From Massilia sp. IC2-278 (GTDB lineage Bacteria > Pseudomonadota > Gammaproteobacteria > Burkholderiales > Burkholderiaceae_D): a stretch of 64,000 bases of DNA. Positions within the stretch are counted from its first letter, which is position 1, and each line of letters opens with the position of its first letter. The notes under the pieces were generated by a model, which saw only the letters and a list, made by a program, of their open reading frames with translations, did no database searches and was not told where the DNA came from. The DNA is taken from positions 214,538 to 278,537 of the forward strand of contig NZ_JAJFES010000005.1 of the NCBI RefSeq assembly GCF_020708045.1. The letters are read 5' to 3'. Both the position numbers and the translations under genes were made by a program. Positions 43,875 to 51,449 of this stretch are shown here, in pieces.

Positions 43875-44434
43875 TTCCCCGCCGGCGCTGGTGCCGCTGC
43901 GGGCGTGGTCCTGCGCGGCGCGATGATCAGGGTGCCGCGTCCGCCGCCCACCTTGCTTTCGCCGCTGGCGTCATTGCGCACGGCCGCCACTTCCTTGCGG
44001 TTATCGTAGGAGATGAAGGGGCCGTTCAGTTCATTCGTCAGGCGCCCGTCTTCCAGCTCGCGCACGGTCGCCTTCGAGAACAGCTTCACCAGTTCTTGGC
44101 GCTCGTCGTACTCGATGCGCTCGGCCTGGCCTTCGATCCACAGGTTGTTGCCGCCGTCGCGTTTCTGGCGGAAGGTGGCCACGTGTCCCGGACCCGACGT
44201 GAGCGTGATGCTCATGTAGCCTTCCGGCGTTTCCTTGACCAGGGCGCGGTCCGACTTCATGGTGAGCGTGCCGCGCGTGAGGACGACATTGCCGGTCAGG
44301 ATGCGGGTCTGGGTGACTTCGTCGAAGTCGGCCGAATCGAAATTGACGACGGCTTCCTTGAGCGAGTCGGCACGCTCGGCCAGGGCCGACAGCGACAGCA
44401 GCGAGAGGACGGCGGCAGCGAGGATGTTTTTCAT
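43871..44434 (-). CDS. lptA: LPS transport periplasmic protein LptA
   Basis: A 187-residue periplasmic bridge protein with a Sec signal ([21 protein letters not shown]). It has an OstA-like beta-jellyroll ('[30 protein letters not shown]', '[23 protein letters not shown]'). A Pro/Ala tail follows the fold. It sits between lptC and lptB in the usual order and carries LPS across the periplasm. Confidence 0.94.
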   Translation of the reverse strand: MKNILAAAVLSLLSLSALAERADSLKEAVVNFDSADFDEVTQTRILTGNVVLTRGTLTMKSDRALVKETPEGYMSITLTSGPGHVATFRQKRDGGNNLWIEGQAERIEYDERQELVKLFSKATVRELEDGRLTNELNGPFISYDNRKEVAAVRNDASGESKVGGGRGTLIIAPRRTTPAAAPAPAGK

Positions 44435-44474
44435 ATTGATGGCTGGTTCCTAATTTTTGGGGTCAGCAGCGGGG

Positions 44475-45071
44475 TCAGGGCTGGCGCGGCGGATACACGA
44501 TCTGGCCGCGGCCGAGGTGCAGCTTCTGGGTCGGATTCTCGGCCACCAGGCCGATGCTCTTCACCGTCGAGGCACCCAGCGTCATGTCGACCGGACGGTC
44601 GGTCTTGACGATCTCCTCGTCGGCCAGCACGGTCAGCGCATCGGTGCGTGCGCGCAGCCCTTCCGAGCCTGGCGTGGCCGGGCGCACGATGTCGACGTTG
44701 TCCATCAGTTCGACCCGGTTTTCCTGGTGGTGGATCTGGGCGCGGTCGGCATGCATGGTCATGCGCGGGCGGCCCGGCGCCATGCTCTCGACCACTGGTT
44801 TACTCACTTCCGAGACGTCGGTCACCGGATGGTGGGCCAGGCGCGCGCCCGACACCACGTAGCGCGGCTGGCCGGTCGGCGTCATGCGCACGAAGCTGAA
44901 GTTCTCGACGATGTAGTCGGGTTCGTTCCCGGCATTCCCGGCGCTGGCGTCGTCGTCGGCCTGCATCGCCTGCAGCAGCCAGAAGCTGCCAAAGGCGAAG
45001 AACACGGCGGTGAGCATCAGCGCCAGCAGGCGCCAGCGGTGCGAGGTACGGCGGTTGTGGAGGGTTGCCAT
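44475..45071 (-). CDS. lptC: LPS export protein LptC
   Basis: A 198-residue bitopic protein with one N-terminal membrane anchor (about residues 14-34) and a periplasmic LptC domain ('YIVENFSFVRMTPTGQPRYVVSGARLAHHP', 'MTMHADRAQIHHQENRVELMDNVDIVRP'). It passes LPS from LptB2FG to LptA. It lies between kdsC and lptA on the minus strand. Confidence 0.92.
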   Translation of the reverse strand: MATLHNRRTSHRWRLLALMLTAVFFAFGSFWLLQAMQADDDASAGNAGNEPDYIVENFSFVRMTPTGQPRYVVSGARLAHHPVTDVSEVSKPVVESMAPGRPRMTMHADRAQIHHQENRVELMDNVDIVRPATPGSEGLRARTDALTVLADEEIVKTDRPVDMTLGASTVKSIGLVAENPTQKLHLGRGQIVYPPRQP

Positions 45072-45084
45072 GCGTTTGAAGAAT

Positions 45085-45618
45085 TCAGGCGAAATACGGC
45101 GCGAGCGCCTGTTCGTAGGTGCCCTGGGCGCGCATCACCAGGTCGCAGACTTCGCGCACGGCGCCGCGCCCGCCCGGCGCTTTCGTCACGTAATGCGCGC
45201 GGTACTGCACTTCCGGGTGCCCGCTCGGCACGGTGACGGCAAAGCCGACCTTGCTCAGCAGCGGCATGTCGATCACGTCGTCGCCGATGTAGCCGCATTC
45301 CTCGGCGGTGACGCCGGTCTGCGCCAGCAGCTCGGCAAAGGCCACGCGCTTGTCGTGGAAGCCCTGCCAGACGTGGTTGATGCCCAGGTCCTTCGCGCGC
45401 GCGTTGACGATCGGCGACTTGCGCGCGCTGATGATGGCGGTCTGCACGCCGGTCTTTTGCAGCAGCTGGATGCCCAGGCCGTCGAGGACGTTGAAGGTCT
45501 TGGTGACTTCGCCGTCCGGACCATAGGTCAGGCTGCCGTCGGTCAGGATGCCATCGACGTCGAAGATCATGACCTTGATGCGCGCAGCGCGCTGGGTATG
45601 TGCGAGAGGAGTCACCAT
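45085..45618 (-). CDS. kdsC: 3-deoxy-D-manno-octulosonate 8-phosphate phosphatase
   Basis: A 177-residue HAD-family tetrameric phosphatase with motif I 'IFDVDGILTDG', motif II 'ISARKS' and motif III/IV 'CGYIGDDVIDMPLL'. It releases Kdo from Kdo-8-phosphate for lipid A core synthesis. Its start and the kdsD stop share bases (TGATG), so the two are co-translated. Confidence 0.96.
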   Translation of the reverse strand: MVTPLAHTQRAARIKVMIFDVDGILTDGSLTYGPDGEVTKTFNVLDGLGIQLLQKTGVQTAIISARKSPIVNARAKDLGINHVWQGFHDKRVAFAELLAQTGVTAEECGYIGDDVIDMPLLSKVGFAVTVPSGHPEVQYRAHYVTKAPGGRGAVREVCDLVMRAQGTYEQALAPYFA

Positions 45619-46640
45619 CAGATTACCTTTGCGCGGGTCAGGTCGTGGATGTGCAGGGCGCCGACCAGCTTGCCCTCGCCGTCGACCACCAGCATCTGGT
45701 TGATGCGGAATTCTTCCATGATCGCCACCGCGTCCACGGCCAGCTGTTCCGGCTGCACGGTGCGCGGGTTGGCATGCATGACGTCGCGGATGACGATGTT
45801 CGAGAAGTCCTGCACGCGCTCGATCAGGCGGCGCAAGTCGCCGTCGGTGAACACGCCGATCGGGCGCTTGTCGGCATCGACGACCGCGGTCATGCCCATG
45901 CCCTTCTGGCTCACCTCCAGCAGGGCCTGGGCCAGCGGCGCGTCGGGACTCACGGCAGGCACGGCCTCGCCGCTGCGCATCACGTCGCGCACGTGGGTCA
46001 GCAGGCGGCGGCCGAGGGCCCCGCCCGGGTGCGAGCGTGCGAAGTCTTCTTCACGGAAGCCGCGGGCGTCGAGCAGGGCCACGGCCAGGGCGTCGCCCAG
46101 GGCCAGCGTGACGGTGGTGCTGGCGGTCGGCGCCAGGTTCATCGGGCAGGCTTCCTTCGCCACCGAGATGTCGAGGTGGACGTCGCTGAGTTGCGCCAGG
46201 CGCGACTGCGGCTTGCCGGTCATGGCGATCAGGGGCGTGCCCATGCGCTTGACGACGGGCAGGATGTCCATCAGCTCCGAGGATTCGCCGGAATTCGAGA
46301 TCGCAATGAAGACGTCCTGCGACGTCACCATGCCGAGGTCGCCGTGGGCGGCTTCGCCCGGATGCACGAACATGGCCGGGGTGCCGGTCGAGGCCAGGGT
46401 GGCGGCGATCTTGCGCGCGATGTGGCCGGACTTGCCCATGCCCGACACCACCACGCGGCCGGTGCAGGCGTACAGCACGGCCACGGCGCGCACCAGGGAA
46501 TCGTCAGCGTCGAGGCGGTCGTGCAGAGCCCTGACGGCGTCGGCTTCGATGGCGAGGGTCTCGCGGGCCAGGGCCATTACCCGGCGCGATGCGTTCTCGT
46601 CAAAACTGTTCTGCATTGTTTTTTCATCGGTTACACTCAT
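45618..46640 (-). CDS. kdsD: Arabinose-5-phosphate isomerase
   Basis: A 340-residue enzyme with an N-terminal SIS domain ('VVVSGMGKSGHIARKIAATLASTGTPAMFVHP', 'ISNSGESSELMDILP') and two C-terminal CBS domains ('VPAVSPDAPLAQALLEVSQKGMG', 'HANPRTVQPEQLAVDAVAIM'). It makes arabinose-5-phosphate, the Kdo precursor. ATG 46640 is preferred; 46616 is also possible. It heads the minus-strand Kdo/LPS/rpoN operon and is divergent from the antiporter gene. Confidence 0.95.
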   Translation of the reverse strand: MSVTDEKTMQNSFDENASRRVMALARETLAIEADAVRALHDRLDADDSLVRAVAVLYACTGRVVVSGMGKSGHIARKIAATLASTGTPAMFVHPGEAAHGDLGMVTSQDVFIAISNSGESSELMDILPVVKRMGTPLIAMTGKPQSRLAQLSDVHLDISVAKEACPMNLAPTASTTVTLALGDALAVALLDARGFREEDFARSHPGGALGRRLLTHVRDVMRSGEAVPAVSPDAPLAQALLEVSQKGMGMTAVVDADKRPIGVFTDGDLRRLIERVQDFSNIVIRDVMHANPRTVQPEQLAVDAVAIMEEFRINQMLVVDGEGKLVGALHIHDLTRAKVI

Positions 46641-46724
46641 TCCCGAAGTATAAACGAATTGCGTAAGCAAAAAACTTGCCAGACGTATCGAACAACGCAC
46701 ATTGCGACAAAAACATATTTACGC

Positions 46725-48704
46725 ATGGCATCCGGACTCGAACTGACCCTCCTCCTGCTCGGCAGCGCGGTGCTGGGCGTGGTGGCCTTCCGCTCGCTGC
46801 ACCTGCCGCCCATGCTGGGCTACCTCGCCGTCGGCGTATTGATTGGCCCGCACGCCCTGGGCCTGGCCGCCGAAACCGCCTCCACCCACGCCCTGGCCGA
46901 ATTCGGCGTCGTGTTCCTGATGTTCTCGATCGGGCTGGAATTTTCGCTGGCCCAGCTGCGCGCGATGCGGCGCATCGTGTTCGGGCTCGGCATGGCGCAG
47001 GTGGTGCTGACGATTGTCGCCGCCATGCTCGGCGCCCTGCTGTTCTCGATGTGGATGCCGTCGCTGGCCATCAGCTGGCAAGCTTCCTTCGCATTGGGCG
47101 GGGCGCTGGCCATGTCGTCCACGGCGATCGTCGTGAAGCTGCTCACCGAGCGCCTGGAACTGGAAAGCGAACATGGACGGCGCATCATCGGCATCCTGCT
47201 GTTCCAGGACCTGGCCGTGGTGCCGCTGCTGATCCTGATTCCCTCGCTGGCCAGGAACCCGGAAGACCTGGCCGCCACCCTGGCCTGGGCCGGCCTGAAA
47301 GCGGCCTTGGTGCTGGCGCTGCTGCTGTTCTTCGGCCAGAAGCTGATGCGCAGCTGGTTCACGATCGTGGCCAAGCGCCGCTCGCAGGAGCTGTTCATGT
47401 TGAACCTCCTGCTGGTGACGCTGGGCGCGGCCTGGATCACCGAGCGCGCCGGGCTGTCGCTGGCGCTCGGCGCATTCGTCGCCGGCATGCTGATCTCCGA
47501 GACCCAGTTCAAGCACCAAGTGGAAGAAGACATCAAGCCTTTCCGCGACGTGCTGCTCGGCCTGTTCTTCATCACCATCGGCATGCTGCTGAATTTGCGG
47601 CTGGTGCTGGAGCACTGGTGGCTGGTGCTGGCCTTATTGGTGCTGCCGGTGCTGCTGAAATTTGCGCTGATCGCGCTGCTGGCCAAGGCCTTCGGTTCCT
47701 CGGACGGGGTGTCGATGCGCACCGGCCTCGCGCTGGCGCAGGCCGGCGAGTTCGGCTTCGTGCTGCTGAATCTGGCCTCGGGTTCGAAGCTGATCGATCC
47801 CTTCCTGATGCAGCTGGTGCTGGCCTCGATGGTGCTGTCGATGCTGGTCGCGCCCTTCGTCATCGCCAACTCGGACAAGATCGTGATGAAGATCGCCTCG
47901 AACGAATGGATGATGCAGTCGCTGCAGCTCACGCAGCTGGCGAGCCGCACGATGGCGGCGCAGAAGCACGTGATCCTGGCCGGCTTCGGGCGCAGCGGGC
48001 AAAGCGTGGCCACCCTGCTCTCCGACGAAAAGCTGCCCTGGTATGCGCTGGATCTCGATCCGGAGCGGGTGCAGGAAGCGCAGGCGGCGGGGTCGAACGT
48101 GTCGTATGGCGATGCGGGGCGGCGCGAAGCCCTGATCGCGGCCGGCATCAACCGCGCCAGTGCATTGGTGATCACCTTTGCCGACACGCGCGCGGCGCTG
48201 AAGGTGCTGCACCTGGTGCACGAGCTGGCGCCCTCGCTGCCGGTGATCGTGCGCAGCCATGACGACAGCGACCTGGAGGTGCTGCGCATGGCCGGGGCCA
48301 CCGAGGTGGTGCCGGAAGCGCTGGAGAGCAGCCTGATGCTGGCCTCGCACGCGCTGGTGGTGGTCGGCGTGCCGCTGCGGCGCGTGGTGCACCGCGTGCA
48401 GAGCGCGCGCGACGAACGCTATGCCTCGATGCGCGGCTACTTCCACGGCGCCAGCGACGTCACCGACGATCCGGAACACATGTACGTGCGCCTGCATTCG
48501 GTGGTGCTGGGCGAGGATGCCAAGGCGGCCGGCTGCCGGCTGGGTGAACTCGGGCTGGACGAACTGGGGGCCGAGGTAACCGGCATCCGCCGTGCGCGCA
48601 TGCGCGTGGAGCCGCTGGCCGAGACGGTGCTGCAGGCGGACGACGTGGTGGTGCTGCGCGGCTCGGCCGATGCGGTGACGCGGGCCGAGGGACGCTTGCT
48701 CTAG
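46725..48704 (+). CDS. CPA2 family monovalent cation:proton antiporter, KefB/YbaL type
   Basis: A 659-residue inner-membrane protein with about 12 transmembrane segments in residues 1-390 (Na_H_Exchanger, 'GVLIGPHALGL', 'SSTAIVVKLL', 'LFQDLAVVPLLILIPS'). A cytosolic TrkA-N/RCK Rossmann domain follows ('HVILAGFGRSGQSVATLL' near 415), then a TrkA-C domain ('GCRLGELGLDELGAEV'). It probably exchanges K+ for H+ under ligand control. In this lineage the gene is commonly found divergent from kdsD. The exact ion is not resolved. Confidence 0.9.
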   Translation: MASGLELTLLLLGSAVLGVVAFRSLHLPPMLGYLAVGVLIGPHALGLAAETASTHALAEFGVVFLMFSIGLEFSLAQLRAMRRIVFGLGMAQVVLTIVAAMLGALLFSMWMPSLAISWQASFALGGALAMSSTAIVVKLLTERLELESEHGRRIIGILLFQDLAVVPLLILIPSLARNPEDLAATLAWAGLKAALVLALLLFFGQKLMRSWFTIVAKRRSQELFMLNLLLVTLGAAWITERAGLSLALGAFVAGMLISETQFKHQVEEDIKPFRDVLLGLFFITIGMLLNLRLVLEHWWLVLALLVLPVLLKFALIALLAKAFGSSDGVSMRTGLALAQAGEFGFVLLNLASGSKLIDPFLMQLVLASMVLSMLVAPFVIANSDKIVMKIASNEWMMQSLQLTQLASRTMAAQKHVILAGFGRSGQSVATLLSDEKLPWYALDLDPERVQEAQAAGSNVSYGDAGRREALIAAGINRASALVITFADTRAALKVLHLVHELAPSLPVIVRSHDDSDLEVLRMAGATEVVPEALESSLMLASHALVVVGVPLRRVVHRVQSARDERYASMRGYFHGASDVTDDPEHMYVRLHSVVLGEDAKAAGCRLGELGLDELGAEVTGIRRARMRVEPLAETVLQADDVVVLRGSADAVTRAEGRLL

Positions 48705-48705
48705 C

Positions 48706-49059
48706 TTAGGCGCCCAGCGATTCCCAGGTTGGGAGGCCGTGCTTCTTTTTGCTCCAGGCGAAAACGCTGGCCATGATCAGGCCGTAGACCAGGCCGCAGA
48801 TCACGGTGGCCAGCAGGGCCACTGCCGGATCGGTGCCTTCCTTGCGCCAGTTGAACAGCCACATGATAAGGGCCCAGATGGGAGCGAACCAGAGGCCGCA
48901 GAAGAAAGTGGTGCGCCAGAAGGTTTCGAAATGCAGGGGCCGCACCTGCATGCCGAGGCGGCGGAACAGGCGGATGTGGGCCGGCTCGGAGCTGGCCTGG
49001 GGGATGCCTTTGCGGTTCAGGACGGCAATGGCGCGTTTGCGGCGTTCGTCGAAGGTCAT
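48706..49059 (-). CDS. DUF6404 family small membrane protein
   Basis: A 117-residue protein with a soluble N-terminal helix region ('MTFDERRKRAIAVLNRKGI', 'LFRRLGMQVRPLHFETF') and two transmembrane helices (about 48-68 and 80-101), ending 'KKHGLPTWESLG'. This is the DUF6404 pattern as I remember it; the function is unknown. Its stop is one base from the convergent antiporter stop. Confidence 0.75.
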   Translation of the reverse strand: MTFDERRKRAIAVLNRKGIPQASSEPAHIRLFRRLGMQVRPLHFETFWRTTFFCGLWFAPIWALIMWLFNWRKEGTDPAVALLATVICGLVYGLIMASVFAWSKKKHGLPTWESLGA

Positions 49060-49134
49060 ATGGGTTTCGTGGTCGTTGACTGCTGACGATACGATGTCAA
49101 CCGCTTCGCGTCAATGACTGCGCCCCTGGAGGTT

Positions 49135-49177
49135 CGTAGGGTGGACCGGGCCGCGCAAGGCACCTGTGTCCACGCGG
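49135..49177 (+). repeat. REP-like palindromic repeat, D1 (diverged)
   Basis: A long variant of the REP unit, cgtagggtgga...gtccacgcgg, with an internal insertion. It pairs in inverted orientation with 49275-49301. The gap 49060-49313 holds this pair and nothing else recognisable. Confidence 0.6.
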
Positions 49178-49274
49178 TTGTGCTGTCGCGCACCGCAATG
49201 TCATCGGTATTGTTATCCGATGACGAGACGGTCTCGGCCGCTCCGCGATCAATGATCGACAGGGACGCGCAGCA

Positions 49275-49301
49275 CCGCGTGGGCACAGGTGCCCACCCTA
49301 C
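49275..49301 (-). repeat. REP-like palindromic repeat, D2 (inverted partner)
   Basis: ccgcgtgggcac-a-ggtgcccaccctac, a reverse copy of the unit, just downstream of the diguanylate cyclase gene. Confidence 0.7.
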
Positions 49302-49313
49302 AAAAGCAACAGC

Positions 49314-50432
49314 TCAGCTTGCGGTGACCACGCGGTTGCGCCCGGATTCCTTGGCCTGGTACAGCGCCACATCCGCCTGCCCCACCAGTTGCTGGGCCAC
49401 GCTTTCGATCGGGTGCTCGCGGTCGACGTCCTCCAGGGCGGCCACGCCGATCGATACCGACACGTCGAGCAGCACGCCGTCGGCCAGGTCGACCGGTGTG
49501 CCGGCCACGCTGGAGCGGATGCGTTCGGCCACGAGCGCGGCGGCCGGCAGGTTGGCGTCGACCAGCAGCACCACGAATTCCTCGCCGCCGTAGCGCGCCA
49601 ATGCGTCGGACAGGCGCAGTTCGGTCTTGATGCGGGTGGCGACTTCGCGCAGGACTTCGTCGCCGGCCTGGTGCCCAACCTTGTCGTTGACAAGCTTGAA
49701 AAAATCGACGTCGATGAACATGCACGACACCGCATACTCCTGGCGCCGCGCGCGGGCGATTTCTTCCAGCAGGCGCCGGTCGATGTAGCGGCGGTTGTAG
49801 ACGCCGGTCAGCGGGTCGGTCAGGCCGATGTACTTCAGCATCTCGTTGCTGATCACGTTTTCCAGGCAGATGGCGATGATCGAGGCCATGTGCTCGATGA
49901 AGTCGGTCGCCATGCTTGCCGTGAAGCGCTGCGGGTCGCGGCTGCCCAGGTTCAGGCTGCCGATCAGGCGCTTGTTGCGCAGCAGCGGCACGCGCGCCAC
50001 GCTGGCCAGCCTGCCGCCCGCGTGCGGGAACATGCTGCGGTGCTGCGCCGTGTCGAAGGAACCGAGGCGCGGGCGCGGCGGGGCGCCGTCGATGTGCTGG
50101 AAGCCGAGTTCCACCGCATGCTCGACGAACAGCAGATCGGCCAGCGGCTCGAAGTCCACGCCCAGCTTGTGCATCACGGTATAGATGTCGGCGTCGGCGT
50201 CGAGCAGCGCCAGCGTCACCGCGTCGAGTTCGGAAATCACGGGCAGCAGGCGGAAGATGGTGCCTACCAGTTCCTGGAAGGTCGAGGCGCCGACGATTTC
50301 GAGGTCGAAGGCCTGGTGCCGGCACATGATGTCGTGGTTACGCTCGGCCTGTTCGACCAGGTAGGCCATGTGCGCGCGCAGGGCTTCGTTTTCGGCAATC
50401 AGGTCGCGCGGCGTCGCGTCCGGCAGGTGCAT
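49314..50432 (-). CDS. DUF484/GAF-like sensor diguanylate cyclase
   Basis: A 372-residue soluble protein. A short coiled coil (residues ~10-35, 'ENEALRAHMAYLVEQAERN') leads into a DUF484/GAF-like domain (about 40-200). The C-terminal GGDEF domain has active site GGEEF, and the inhibitory site RLSD lies five residues before it (RxxD-x5-GGEEF), so it should make c-di-GMP and be product-inhibited. An AAGGA ribosome binding site supports ATG 50432. The GAF-like ligand is unknown. Confidence 0.9.
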   Translation of the reverse strand: MHLPDATPRDLIAENEALRAHMAYLVEQAERNHDIMCRHQAFDLEIVGASTFQELVGTIFRLLPVISELDAVTLALLDADADIYTVMHKLGVDFEPLADLLFVEHAVELGFQHIDGAPPRPRLGSFDTAQHRSMFPHAGGRLASVARVPLLRNKRLIGSLNLGSRDPQRFTASMATDFIEHMASIIAICLENVISNEMLKYIGLTDPLTGVYNRRYIDRRLLEEIARARRQEYAVSCMFIDVDFFKLVNDKVGHQAGDEVLREVATRIKTELRLSDALARYGGEEFVVLLVDANLPAAALVAERIRSSVAGTPVDLADGVLLDVSVSIGVAALEDVDREHPIESVAQQLVGQADVALYQAKESGRNRVVTAS

Positions 50433-50530
50433 GACATTCCTTTCAGCAATAGCCGTTACATTACGCGATACGTGCCCGCTTGAAAACGAAAAACCGGCGA
50501 TTCCCCTTCGGCGCCGCCCCTTGCGCGGCC

Positions 50531-51376
50531 TTAAAACGACAAAGCGATGTCGAGTTCCTGGCCAACCCGCAGCAGGCCGCCCGCGCCGTCCGCCACGATG
50601 CAGTTCATGCCGACGCAGACGGCGCCGTCGAGAATCGCCTTGCTGCGCCAGGATTGCAGGATGTCGAGCGGGTCGGGGCCGGGGATGCCGGTGGCCTGGT
50701 CGACCGCCGGAATCGGGCAGCGCGCGCAGGGTTTCACCGGTTTGACCAGCACGTCGCCGGCGCGCAGCGACTCGGTGTAGTCCTCCTCGAAGGGGTCCGT
50801 GCCGTCGACCACCAGGTTCGGGCGGAAGCGGTCCATCGGCAAGGCGGCGCGCCCGGCGGCCAGCATGCGTGCGTTGATCTCGTCGAGGGCGGAACTGCCG
50901 ATCAGCAGCAGCGGGTAGGCGTCGGCAAAACGCGCGCTCGAGGCCGCGCCGCCGGTCCATGTGGTGCTTGTCGGACGGTCGAGGCCGGGCAGGAAGCGCA
51001 CCAGGCGGCAGGCGCCGCCCAGCGTTTGCTGGAACCAGCTTGCCGCCGCGTCGCCGCAGTCGGCGGCGTCGACCACATCGTCCCAGATCTGCACGCGCAG
51101 GGTGGCCGCAGCGGCTTGCCGGGCCAGCGGCAGCTGCAGCGGCGGCATGCCGGGGGCGGTGACCACCAGCGTCGCCCCCTCGACGCGCGGGACGATGGTG
51201 GCCATGCGCGGATACTCGCGCTGGGTCAGGAACTGGCCATCGGGCGTGACCAGCATCCACTCACGGTCGTGCACGCCTTGCGCGGACAAGCCGGAGAAGG
51301 TGGCTGCCGCCTCCTTTACCGCCATGCCGGCGCAGGACTTGATCGGATACAGGATGAGCTGGGAAAGGATGGCCAT
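50531..51376 (-). CDS. MOSC domain protein, YcbX-like
   Basis: A 281-residue protein with a MOSC_N beta-barrel domain ('LSQLILYPIKSCAGMAV', 'DREWMLVTPDGQFLTQRE') and a C-terminal MOSC domain ('FRPNLVVDGTDPFEEDY') carrying the molybdenum-ligand cysteine region 'KPCARCPIPAVDQATG'. Relatives bind molybdenum cofactor and reduce N-hydroxylated compounds or handle sulfur. No partner reductase domain is present, so an external electron donor is expected. Confidence 0.88.
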   Translation of the reverse strand: MAILSQLILYPIKSCAGMAVKEAAATFSGLSAQGVHDREWMLVTPDGQFLTQREYPRMATIVPRVEGATLVVTAPGMPPLQLPLARQAAAATLRVQIWDDVVDAADCGDAAASWFQQTLGGACRLVRFLPGLDRPTSTTWTGGAASSARFADAYPLLLIGSSALDEINARMLAAGRAALPMDRFRPNLVVDGTDPFEEDYTESLRAGDVLVKPVKPCARCPIPAVDQATGIPGPDPLDILQSWRSKAILDGAVCVGMNCIVADGAGGLLRVGQELDIALSF

Positions 51377-51449
51377 GTGCCGCGTCGGTGCGTCTATCTG
51401 AAAGGCCGACAGTATCGCACCGAATGCGGCAAACGTCAGGCGGCAAACA

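Noticed and set aside
45600..46724. Long N-terminal extension of the antiporter gene reading through kdsD antisense
   Set aside because: The extension is antisense to kdsD. The transmembrane domain starts at ATG 46725, the normal N-terminus.
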